Shown piece by piece: positions 47,001-55,800 of a stretch of 64,000 nucleotides of DNA; position 1 is the stretch's first letter, and every line of letters starts with the position of its first letter. A program made the position numbers and the translations under genes. Below the pieces are notes generated by a model. It saw only the letters and a list, made by a program, of their open reading frames with translations, was not told the DNA's origin and searched no databases. The DNA is from Hirundichthys speculiger (lineage: Eukaryota > Chordata > Actinopteri > Beloniformes > Exocoetidae). The stretch is taken from assembly GCA_018398805.1 (NCBI GenBank), contig JAGFBZ010000169.1:382501-446500 (forward strand), read 5' to 3'.

Positions 47001-50000
47001 TGCACAGTTTACTGCAGGCCCCGAGACAACAGACTTAAAACCACTTTAAATGACTGGCAACAAAGCCTCACAGCTTTCAGTGTTTCCTTTAAATCCATTT
47101 TATGCTTAAATAAAGGAGCTAATTGCCCACCAAGGAAGCTCTTCTTTCCCACAGACCTTGAAGGGCCCAAACTGACCCTCCAGACTTTTCTTCCATCTCT
47201 TATCGACATTACGTTCTCCAAAAAGTATCTTAATCTACTTCATTTCTGGCAAAGCAGATGACCAATCAGAGCAGACTGGGACCTGAAGGGAGGTTTTTGA
47301 CTCTTTGTCGCTTCCCTCCCTTCGCATGTTCCTGAAGGCTCCAGGAAGATGGAGCACAAGGGCAACAGCTGGCACGAGACCTGCTTCACCTGCCAGAGGT
47401 GCCAGCAGCCCATCGGCACCAAGAGCTTCATCCCCAAGGAGACCAACAACTTCTGCGTGCCCTGCTACGAGAAGCAGTTCGCCATGCAGTGCATCCACTG
47501 CAAGAAGGTGAGAGACCTGGTGAACGTGTCCTCACTCTCCAACGCCTGATTTAATGACTTCATGTAGTGCTGGGCGCTATGACCAAAAATTTATATCACC
47601 GTATTTTTTTTTTAATTATATCGGTTTCACTGTATTTTTTTTTTTTGAAGGCACAACTGGGTGTTAACTAGGGATGTTCCTGGCGACTAATTTCCCTGTC
47701 GACTAAACGAAAATTTTAATTAAGACTAGTCGACTCGTCTAAAAAAAAGGAAAACACCATCTCCGGGTAAACAATGTCAAATCAGCCTGAGTGTGGCTAG
47801 CACTGCTAGCATCAGCACCGCTAGCATCAGCACCACTAGCATCAGCACCGCTAGCATCAGCAGCCGTCGTCTCGTGCAGATTAACATCCAAATGCTTGAG
47901 TTGAATGTGGTTGCGCATTGCTCCAGTCGAGTGATTGTATGCTAGTTGTTTCTGACACAGTCTACATACTACCTTGTTTTCATTTTCTAGATTAAAGTAC
48001 CGCCAAACTGCGCTGGTTTAGCGAGACTATCTTCCCTCCGTGCCGTTTTAAAACTCCAGTCTACTCGAGCGTTGCCACGGAGAGGAGAACTGCTGTCTGA
48101 TGGCTCTGTAGCCCCGACTAGTGGCGGGAGGCTGTATGACAGTTAAGCGGCCTTGTACATGAATAAAACACAAATTGGTTTTAAACGACTAATATTTCTG
48201 GTTCCGACTACAGTACATTCTCGACCACGAACATCCGGGCATGTACGGGCCATAGCAACCAGGCCATAGCAACCAGGCCGAGGGGGCAAACAAACACTCA
48301 CTGTTGCTAGCAAAGCCGATGCATTTTGTGCCTGTTCTGTCTGATTTGGTGCAGTTTACAATAGGGGAAAAAGATGGTGAACAACTGTTGTGTGTTCAAC
48401 TGCACCAAAAATGTTGCTCGCTAGTCGCATTTGTCATTTTATGATTCCTAGCGAGGCTACTGAGCCTGAAAGAAGAAGAAAATAGCCGCTCGCTATTAAC
48501 AGAACAGATGAAAATACTCCAGGGAAATTATGGGTGACCAAATCAGACTACACGTATGTTTGTTCAGCACACTTTGTAACAGGTAAGAAATCGGATTTTT
48601 TCAAGATATTTTAGTTTTTAATTTCTATTTTTAGATCTAATATTTTGACGTGTTTGGGGAGGCCCCATTATAGATCCTTCAGGTCTGGTTAAAAAAAAAT
48701 GATAGGTCTGTCTGCTGGGGCTGCTGACCCAAGTGACTGATGAGAGACTCCATAATATACAGTCATGGAAAAAATTATTAGACCACCCTTGTTTTCTTCA
48801 GTTTCTTGTTCATTTTAATGCCTGGTACAACTAAAGGTACATTTGTTTGGACAAACATAACGATAACCACAAAGATTGCTCATAAGAGTTTTATTTAAGA
48901 GCTGATATCTTACCATTTTCCATGGTTTTCTTGATTATAACCTAAATCACTTAAGTTTTTACATCAATAGCTATGGCGTTGTACTACCAAAAACACTGCT
49001 TTTATGCATTCAGTGTTTTCTTTTCTGTCTGTTTTAGTCACATGATGACGTTTAGTGGTACCAGGTATTAAAATGAACAAGAAAGTGAAGAAAAAATGGT
49101 GCTCTAATCATTTTTTCCATGACTGTATCTAGCCTCTAATTTCAAATTTCAAATATATATTTTCAGGAAGAAAGGTCAACCAGAAGTTGTTTGGGGTTAT
49201 TTATTCAAGAATCGGTTGTGTGCTTGTATGGACACAAATCTATGCCGACTATGTACAATTTGGCTTTATACCTCGTTAAAGCCTCTGGCTTCAACTCATC
49301 CTGATATCGGTGAGCCATGATCGCCACCACAGGCACCAGTGACGATCGCCAAACAAAGTTAAAAAACAATAAAGATGCGAAATAGCTGAAGGAACTGTGA
49401 GCGAAAAAAATACCTGGATACCATGTTGTTTGCCCCCCTCATGCTAAAACCGGAAGTGTAACCATGGTGCGTGACGTCACGCCGATATCGAGAATAAACT
49501 AGTCTCGTGTTGTGCCTCCAGTGCAACTGCAAAATAGTTCCCTGTCAAACAATGTTCTGTGGCACTTACGTTCCGCTGTGCGGCGTTCCCAACGTTGTGT
49601 ACATACTCACCGGTATTACGGTATATGAAACATTCATATAAGAAAAATAAACACCGGTACTCGGTATGAACCGGTATACCGCCCAGCACTACCTTCATGA
49701 GACAAAAACAAAGTGTAACAGTGTGACTTTTACTTCAAGCCCATCACCACCGGCGGGGTGACCTACCGCGAGCAGCCCTGGCACAAGGACTGCTTCCTCT
49801 GCACCAGCTGCAAGCAGCAGCTGTCCGGCCAGAGGTTCACCTCTAGAGACGACTTCGCCTACTGCCTGAACTGTTTCTGCAACCTTTACGCCAAGAAGTG
49901 CGCCTCCTGCACCACCCCGATCAGCGGTAGGGACCCAGCGATCGATCGATTGATCCAAAGCGAAGCGCTGGTCTCTCAAAGTCACATGCTTTGGTTTTGT

Positions 50001-50159
50001 CCGTCAGGTCTGGGAGGAAGCAAGTACATTTCCTTCGAGGAGCGCCAGTGGCACAACGACTGCTTCAACTGCAAGAAGTGCTCCGTGTCCCTGGTCGGCC
50101 GCGGCTTCCTCACCGAGCGCGACGACATCCTGTGCCCCGAGTGCGGCAAAGACATCTGA
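40873..50159 (+). CDS. fhl2: FHL2, four-and-a-half LIM domains protein (gene span, five coding exons)
   Basis: The joined exons 40873-41028, 44112-44286, 47338-47507, 49740-49926 and 50008-50159 total 840 bases, that is 279 codons plus stop, the same length as mammalian FHL2. Every intron has GT..AG ends and the phases match (0, 1, 0, 1). FHL2 is a zinc-binding scaffold of muscle Z-discs, focal adhesions and nucleus that bridges integrins, kinases and transcription factors and acts as a cofactor without enzyme activity. Order: N-terminal half LIM (C7, C10, C28, C31), then LIM1 from C40, and LIM2, LIM3 and LIM4, one per following exon boundary. The sequences IGCNTR-DLSYKDRHWHE, QQPIGTKSFIPKE and ISFEERQWHNDCFNCKKCS mark FHL2 rather than FHL1, FHL3 or FHL5. 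Fish may have fhl2a and fhl2b; which one this is cannot be decided here. Introns are enlarged by mobile elements. Confidence 0.97.
41140..42251. mobile_element. DNA transposon with 21-bp inverted ends in fhl2 intron 1
   Basis: The left end TGTGTCATTCTTCAACTATG and the right end, reversed TGGGTCATTCTTCAACTATG, form inverted repeats with one mismatch at about 41141-41161 and 42231-42251. TA follows the right end and CA precedes the left, compatible with an eroded TA duplication. The interior repeats TCATTTCCATCAC and GTGATGGAAAT in both orientations. It lies inside another AT-rich CGATAC-rich repeat (41080-41140 and about 42250-42835). No transposase. Confidence 0.65.
42847..44050 (-). mobile_element. 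5'-truncated L1-type LINE in fhl2 intron 1
   Basis: A perfect 13-bp duplication TAAAATTGCTCAG flanks it (42834-42846 and 44051-44063). The 3' end, on the left, carries a T-run (poly-A on its strand) and A-rich low complexity. Minus-strand coding remains include PTCWKCQEDNGTLVHLLWAC and WKKPAVPSVSHWQSSLSRLA followed by PLERLSFRLLNRVDDYNRKW, the C-terminal end of fish L1 ORF2 with its CxxC..H..C knuckle. The ORF ends near 43155. A 433-bp hAT element interrupts it. Its upstream edge lies 48 bases before the exon-2 acceptor. Confidence 0.87.
43383..43815. mobile_element. hAT element nested in the L1 fragment
   Basis: 433 bp with ends TAGGGTTGCCACCCGTTCCG and GGAAGGTGGCAACCCTA. There is a perfect 8-bp duplication GTAGTCTG at 43375-43382 and 43816-43823. 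GTCCCGTAAAATACGGAA recurs internally at about 43763, a partial duplicate of the left end. It is non-coding and younger than the L1 it splits. Confidence 0.9.
44112..44286 (+). CDS. fhl2: fhl2 coding exon 2
   Basis: The acceptor is GTTCTCGAAG, then GAT CTC TCC. It encodes DLSYKDRHWHEDCFKCFQCK through CHDCKKTIMPG, finishing LIM1 and starting LIM2. A branch-point-like TTCTGAC is at about 44083. The donor is GTACAG at 44287, phase 1. Zinc ligands C and H of the W-H-x-x-C-F core are intact. Confidence 0.95.
44473..46252. mobile_element. hAT element with large internal minisatellite, fhl2 intron 2
   Basis: 1.78 kb with ends TAGGGATGCACATTTTGGAT and AACCATGTGCATCCCTA. There is a perfect 8-bp duplication GTTTTTAC at 44465-44472 and 46253-46260. 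GTTAACCG and CGGTTAAC subterminal motifs occur at both ends. More than half of its length is a 34-bp array. No transposase is seen. Confidence 0.92.
44896..45818. repeat. 34-bp minisatellite, about 27 copies
   Basis: The unit is GTGACAGCAGCGACAGCCGT followed by GTTGCCATGTTAGC, with ACATCC, ACGGCC and CAACAACAG variants and a few partial units (about 45210 and 45667). It is embedded in the hAT element, so it was carried or generated by it. Confidence 0.95.
46471..46855. mobile_element. Small hAT (Charlie-like) element, fhl2 intron 2
   Basis: 385 bp. The ends are CAGTGATTCCCAAAGTGTGG and GTTTGGGAATGGCTG, and the flanks CCTTAAAT and CCTTAAAG differ by one base. The GTGGGCCGC motif after the left end is typical of this group. 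Non-coding. Confidence 0.85.
47338..47507 (+). CDS. fhl2: fhl2 coding exon 3
   Basis: It opens after CCTGAAG. The split glycine codon (G+GC) is followed by SRKMEHKGNSWHETCFTCQR through KQFAMQCIHCKK. It ends LIM2 and begins LIM3 with QQPIGTKSFIPKE intact. The donor is GTGAGA at 47508, phase 0. Confidence 0.95.
48374..48583 (+). pseudogene. THAP-domain-like exon relic, frameshifted
   Basis: ATG at 48374 opens MVNNCCVFNCTKNVAR, then TAG. Continuing in the next frame, FMIPSEATEPERRRK and later KLWVTKSDYTYVCSAHF precede a donor GTAAGAAA at 48582. The order C-x4-C, an F/H-x-x-P-like block, an arginine-rich helix and C-S-x-H-F is the THAP zinc-finger pattern (C2CH). Such domains begin P-element and related transposases. 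At least one frameshift and one stop break it, so it is dead. Confidence 0.55.
48760..49125. mobile_element. Tc1-like MITE, copy 2
   Basis: 366 bp with CAGTCATGGAAAAAATTATT at the left, its near reverse complement at the right, and TA on both sides. It is nearly identical to the copy at 30156, in the same orientation. It is nested in the hAT element of fhl2 intron 3. Confidence 0.9.
49740..49926 (+). CDS. fhl2: fhl2 coding exon 4
   Basis: It opens after TTACTTCAAG. It encodes PITTGGVTYREQPWHKDCFL through CASCTTPISG, finishing LIM3 and starting LIM4. The donor is GTAGGG at 49927, phase 1. The following intron is only 81 bases. The acceptor lies 48 bases after the end of the large hAT element. 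Confidence 0.95.
50008..50159 (+). CDS. fhl2: fhl2 coding exon 5 and stop
   Basis: It opens after TGTCCGTCAG. It encodes LGGSKYISFEERQWHNDCFN through LCPECGKDI and TGA at 50157. It completes LIM4. The C-terminal GKDI ending is that of FHL2 orthologues. Confidence 0.96.
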
Positions 50160-50237
50160 CCCGGCGCCGCGTCGAGAGGGATTCGCCCGACGAAATGATC
50201 CGTGTTCCCATCAAGCAATAAGGATAGAGTAGATACT

Positions 50238-51015
50238 TACGGAGCCCCGTTTGAGTCATAATTCAATGAATAAATTAGTCTATTATGAAATACATGTTTA
50301 TTAGTATGAAATATTTCCCATTATTTTGAAATGCATGTTTATTATTATGAAATATTTCCCATTATTAGGAAAAAAAAAATGTCATTTTTATAAAATATAT
50401 TTTTATTATTATTTAATCTTAGTTTAATGCATAATAGTTTATTTCAGAATGACTTTTTTATCTAAGAATGAGCTTTTATATAATAATGACATTTTGCCAG
50501 TGGGCGGGGCCAGTGGTTGACCTGCACGCTCATTGGCTGACCCTTCTCCATTCTACGCTCTGACATCCACTAGTTTTGGCCGTGAGGTCCCGTTAGCAGC
50601 GTTAGCATCAAGGTGCGCTCCTAGTCCGATTGTAGCTATGGCAGCTTGGACTGAGCTACGGGAAACCTTGACGTTTCTTAGTCGATGTCAACTTTTAACA
50701 GTAAACTGAGGTGCATTCTGCCACCTACTGGCCTGGAGTATAACTGCACCTCTCGCCCACTATCGATATTCACTGTTCTGTTGCTTATGCCTGAATGAAA
50801 GAGCAGCCAATCACATAAATGGCTCCGCCCTCTCTGCTGTGATTGACACACAAATTATTCTTATGAAAAACAAAGCCATTATAATGTAAAAGCTCATTCT
50901 TATAAAATGTAACCATTATCATAATAATGGGAAATATTTCATAATAATAAATGCCTGTATTTCATAATAATAGACTCATTTATTCACTGAATTATGACCC
51001 AAACGGGGCTCCATA
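50238..51015. mobile_element. 6-bp-TSD transposon family copy in fhl2 3' UTR
   Basis: 778 bp with ends TACGGAGCCCCGTTTGAGTC and CCAAACGGGGCTCCATA. There is a perfect 6-bp duplication GATACT at 50232-50237 and 51016-51021. The internal block CCAGTGGGCGGGGCCAGTGG is shared with the copies at 39.5 and 57.65 kb. It begins 78 bases after the fhl2 stop and so probably lies in the 3' UTR. Confidence 0.9.
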
Positions 51016-51062
51016 GATACTGTCAGAGCATAGCATCTTTAGGATTCATGGGAGTGTGATCA

Positions 51063-51237
51063 AATAAATATACTTCCAATTTAAGATATGAATTACAAGC
51101 TACTAATGGCATTGTTAGAAATTATTGATTTTATTCAAGTTGCATGTGAGCTCTAAAGTCATTACTAATACTACCTGCAGGCATGAATTAAAAGAGAGAA
51201 TGGTTGAAGATAGATACTGCATGATATCTGAAATAAA
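51063..51237 (+). terminator. fhl2: Candidate fhl2 polyadenylation signals
   Basis: AATAAA occurs at 51063-51068 and 51232-51237, after the inserted element. An earlier weak site CAATAAGG is at about 50215. Which is used cannot be told from sequence. Confidence 0.4.
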
Positions 51238-51239
51238 TC

Positions 51240-51860
51240 TGTTTTTAATGCAGCCCATCAGCTTTGAAATGTGATTGTAATTCTACAGTAATTACAGCTT
51301 AGTGGATTGATTAGTTTAATGTTTTATCAGGTTGAGCAAAAAAATAAAAAAATAAATAATTTACTGGTCGTTTTGCAGCAGCTAAAGCACAAATAAACAT
51401 GTTTCCACCTCCAAAAAGACACCGTGGAGAAGATGGCACGTTGCTCCGGCAGCGGCTCGGACCGGGGGGCACCGCCGCCGCCCGGTTGCCCGCTGCCGCC
51501 ACCCGGTTGCCCGCTCAGATGCACGAACAGAAACAGAGCATCTCTGCATGGAAACACACCGCGCACACGTCTACTGGGTCACGACTGGTCGACGGTGGCT
51601 TTTTAAAATCATTCGCTCCTTTGTATCCAGTCAAGTTTTTAAAATTCATCTTCAGTCTAATGAACCCTTTTTAGTTTTAACTGATAGACCTGAAGACACA
51701 AAATATGGGCTGTTTTTAAATCTTCCAATGAGCAGAAAATATGTAAAAAAAAAAAATAAATAAATGAAGAGTTTAGATTTCACTCAGGCTGTAAAACTGT
51801 TGGACTCTCAGCTGCAATTAAAAAAATCAATGAAGAGGATTCGTTGGACTCGTGTTTTAA
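51240..51860. other. Intergenic gap between convergent genes
   Basis: About 0.6 kb between the last fhl2 AATAAA and the ashwin one. The GC-rich patch at 51420-51510 gives open frames on both strands with no recognisable product. Confidence 0.4.
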
Positions 51861-51872
51861 TTTATTTATTTA
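51861..51872 (-). terminator. C2orf49: Candidate ashwin polyadenylation signal
   Basis: TTTATTTATTTATT on the + strand gives overlapping AATAAA on the minus strand, about 0.88 kb beyond the ashwin stop. No closer canonical signal stands out. Confidence 0.35.
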
Positions 51873-52751
51873 TTTTCTTAAAAACGTGTTGGTACAAACA
51901 TCATATGAATTCAAAACACTCGTTTCTACGTGTTTGTGATTAAATCTGTCCGCGCTGAAAGACGCCGACTTCAGTTCATCCGCGGGAATAAATCCAGAAA
52001 CACTGGATTATTAAAGGGAGTCGCTCGAACGCTCGAACGCAAGTTTCCGACTGTCAACGTGACCATTTCATGGCGGGATATCGATCAGAGTGACCATGTC
52101 GTGGCGGGATATCGATCAGAGTGACCATTTCGTGGCGGGATATCGATCAGGTTTGAGCATTTACCTCCACGTTACCTGCGACACCAAACATCCGGAACAA
52201 CCGGTGAAACGGCGCCGAATCAGATCCGGATCTCTGTGGAACAAAAATGATCCGTGATGAACAAATCAGAGTGGCGACTAAAAAAAAAAAAAAAAAACTA
52301 ACTTCTGCAGCTACGCAGCGACGCGAGGAGGAAAAACTCTCGCATTGTCTCCCCGTGACGTTTCACGCTTCTGTCCGTCACCGTCGGGCCGTAAAATCCT
52401 TCAAAAACCCTCCAGACGAGAACCTCACCTGCTCTCCGTCCTCACGTCCTCAACCACACTTTCAAATCTCAACACGTTTCTTCACAAAGACGCCTTCAGG
52501 AAGATGCGGATCGTCATGGTAACAAGGGCACTTGACGGCTGAGGTGGAAACAACGAGGAAGCTCACGAGTTCAGAGGAGCTGGATGATCTCCGGTCAGCT
52601 GATCACAAAACACAAAACCAAAAACGCAGAGGTGACCTTGACGGACGTCTAAGAGGACTTTGGAAGTCTTTCAGCTGGAAGTGTGACGGCACTGCTGGGT
52701 TGGTCGGAGACGGGGGGGCGGGGTCACCGGTCAGAGGTCAGAGGTCAGAGG

Positions 52752-52808
52752 TCAGGGCCATGTCACGTGCTGGATCTTCTTCTTCACTTCTGGAGATCTT
52801 AGTTCATC
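52752..52808 (-). CDS. C2orf49: Ashwin coding exon 4 and stop
   Basis: The acceptor CATCTTCTCAG precedes GAT. It encodes [18 protein letters not shown] and TGA. The HVTWP ending is the hallmark of the family. Only 57 bases, so easily missed by gene finders. Confidence 0.9.
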   Translation of the reverse strand, partial: DELRSPEVKKKIQHVTWP

Positions 52809-55800
52809 CTGAGAAGATGGAAAATGTGACATTAAAAGAAGTAATGATCATCATATCATTGAGCCATTATCTCCTCTCTGCAAAAATGATATTTTAAGAA
52901 GCTTTTTCAGCAAAGTGTTGCACCTTTAGAGCTGGTTTAAACCAGTCTGAACCGGGGTGTCGTTAAAAAAATGACCTATTCTGACATTTCATCTACAGTG
53001 GTTCCTCTACTTACTAACGTTTCTACATATGAAATTTTCAGGTTACGAAACGCCTCAAAGGGAAAATATTGCCTCTAGTTACGAAAGACATTTCAGGATA
53101 GTAAAGTCATAAAGCTAGTATCGCTGCTACTCGCATCTACCAGAGTTTACTGAACGTAAACATAGCTGTCGGCTCTGGATCTCGGTTTGAAAGCGGTGCG
53201 TCCGAGCTGCTCTGTTATTGGCTATCGCTTAGCATCTTCCTGGCATCCCATTGGCTAGGAGGGCCCCTTGTCTGTATGAGCGTAACCTAGCAACCAGATA
53301 AACAAACAATTTTTACCTCCACCAAGGAGGTTGTGTTTTTACCAGCGTTTATCTGTCTGTCTGTGTTCAAGATAACTCTAAAAGTTATGGATGGATTTTG
53401 ATTAAATTTTCAGGAGTTGTCAGAAATGTGAAAAGGAAGAACTGATTTCATTTTGGTTCTGATCCGGAAGAAATCCTGGATTCTGGATCACTTTCAGATT
53501 TTTGATAATTGTTGCGTTTAGTGGAGGTCTGAGCTCTCTGAGTGCTTTTCTAGTTCTAACATGTATTTCTGACAGGTTTTTATGTCATTTCATGTATTAT
53601 TTACAATTTATTAAAAAAATGTTTAATAAAGTTTAAATTTTGGGGGCTTGGAACGGATTAGGACATTTACATGGAAAACACGTCTCTACTTACGAAAGTT
53701 TCAGGTTACAAAACTACTTCCAGAATCAATTAATTTCGTAAGTAGAGGAAGCGCTGTATAAATATATGAATGCACACATAAATACATACTTTTTGCCTAT
53801 GAATGAATGAATGAATAAATGAATAAGATACATAATTGGACATGAAATGAATAATAAAAATATGTCTCACATGCCCATTTCCCAATGTTAACAACGTCAG
53901 TACGGGGTCAGCGTAAGGTCAACGTGACTGCCCAGTTAGCTTACGTCGTAATATCATTTTATTTCACAGATAGCAAAGAGAACTTTTTAGCAGCATCATG
54001 GATGGTTTTCTAAAAAGAAAAGCCCTACAGGAGCGGAACATCACAGAGGAGCCGACTTCTTCATCAAGCCTTCATCCACCAGCTCTGAATCTGCTCCATA
54101 GCTACCAAAGCTAGCTGCTAGCGATAAGGCTAAAAAGAGGCAATACAAGGATGATGGATGGAAGCAAGCACATCACGGATGAAGAGAAGCTTTCCTGCTG
54201 AGGCCTACTCTGGTGCAGTTATCCTGTTCAGGTTATTTAAACTAAATAAATGGGACGGATGCGTTTACAGTCGGAGCTTTGGATTATATTTTACTCTGGG
54301 AGTGTCCTGAGATTTTATTCACTTCTGAAAGGTGTCGTAACTGAAAAAAGGGTGAGAAAGGCTGGTATAATGCATATCGGCAGCCGTTTCTCCAGACGTG
54401 TCTGGAAAACCACCAGCCTCCAAAACCCTTTAGATAAATGACTGAGGTCCTACCGAAGCGCTTTCTTCTCGTACGATGTTTCCTTTTTCGGAGCTGCGAT
54501 GCGTGGACGAGGACGAGGACGAGGACGGCGAGCCGGAGGACAGCCTGCGGATGGGGTTGGACAGATTTGCAGCTGGAGGCGGTTTTAACCTCTCGGTGAC
54601 CCCCGCCGACGCCGCTGATCCCTCCGGCTTCTTCACTTTCAGCGGAGCAGAGCGGGAGGAGCTGCCGTCGTAGACGATCAGAGGCCGTTTCCTGTTGTGG
54701 TCGTTGCTGGAGCTGAAAATATCACCTGATAGTCAGTAAGATGCTCTTCCTCATTTTGGAATAATGGGTTAATTTTTTTGTTTGTTTGCCTAAAACTCAT
54801 CTGTGACTTGTTTCTGTTGATGGGGAGGTACAGGATTTTCCATTAATATAAGGGATGCACGATAACTGTTTCTTTAAAACCGATACCGATAACACACACA
54901 TATACCTAAGATCATTACATCAATACTAGGAACAAAACCAAAAATAGTTTGGACTCTTTAAATGAACAGATATTTATTTTTTACAATGAAAAACTATTGT
55001 CAAGCCTCTCAAACATTTTTTAATAAAACTATCAAACAAACCTATTTGATATCTCATTAACTTAAATAAGGTTCATTACTGACTGATATAAAAAATAAAT
55101 GCTCCTTGAACTGATGGAAATACATGCATCAGAATTACTAACTGAAAAATATTAACATTTAAAGGATTTTGACTTGTGGTTCCATTTAAATTAATACCTT
55201 TAATTAAAGTAAATGAGGTTTAGTAGTTTTTATTTTTGTTTTTTTATCTCATGGAAGCTTTAGATGAGAGGAATGAGGGAGAGGAGAGGCTGCTGCTGGC
55301 TTGTGCACGTTAGCATTAGCTTCTGTTAGCTCACGTTAGCGTGATTTCAAAACTCCATGGAAGCGATTGTTATGTTGTAGGTGGCTGATCAGGTTTTACG
55401 TATTAAAGCTTGTGCTTCCCTCCTCGTAGAATTCACTCGGAGGATTCGTCACAAATAACCACCAAACTATCTTCTTCTGAAACTTTAACCAAGTTCCACG
55501 CCGCCATGTTTGTTGTGATCAGCGCTGTGCTGCAGGCTGCATTCAAGGTGGAACGTAAATTCCTCCGTTCCCTCGTTTGCTAGTCGTTTTTTCAGCCTTT
55601 TCTATTTTTTTATTTTTTATGTGTAACATGAGGGAAAATACTGTGAATATCAATTCAAGTCAGCAACTACTAAAATTATGACCGAGTTAACGAGTTGTTT
55701 TCTGGCATGAGGGGGTATTCTTGATTTTCCTGATTGAGTAATCGTTTTTCTGATTATGCCGACGTTACTTGAACATAACATTCAAGGCTCAGAGGGAGCG

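Larger units (their letters stand above)
47565..49691. mobile_element. hAT element with nested insertions, fhl2 intron 3
   Basis: The outer ends are TAGTGCTGGGCGCTATGACC and GGTATACCGCCCAGCACTA, and the flanks ACTTCATG and CCTTCATG match at 7 of 8. Inside are another hAT-like left end at about 47669 (TAGGGATGTTCCTGGCGACT), a THAP-like relic, the second Tc1-like MITE, and a CCATAGCAACCAGG block shared with the element at 17.8 kb. It begins only 58 bases after exon 3. Confidence 0.82.
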
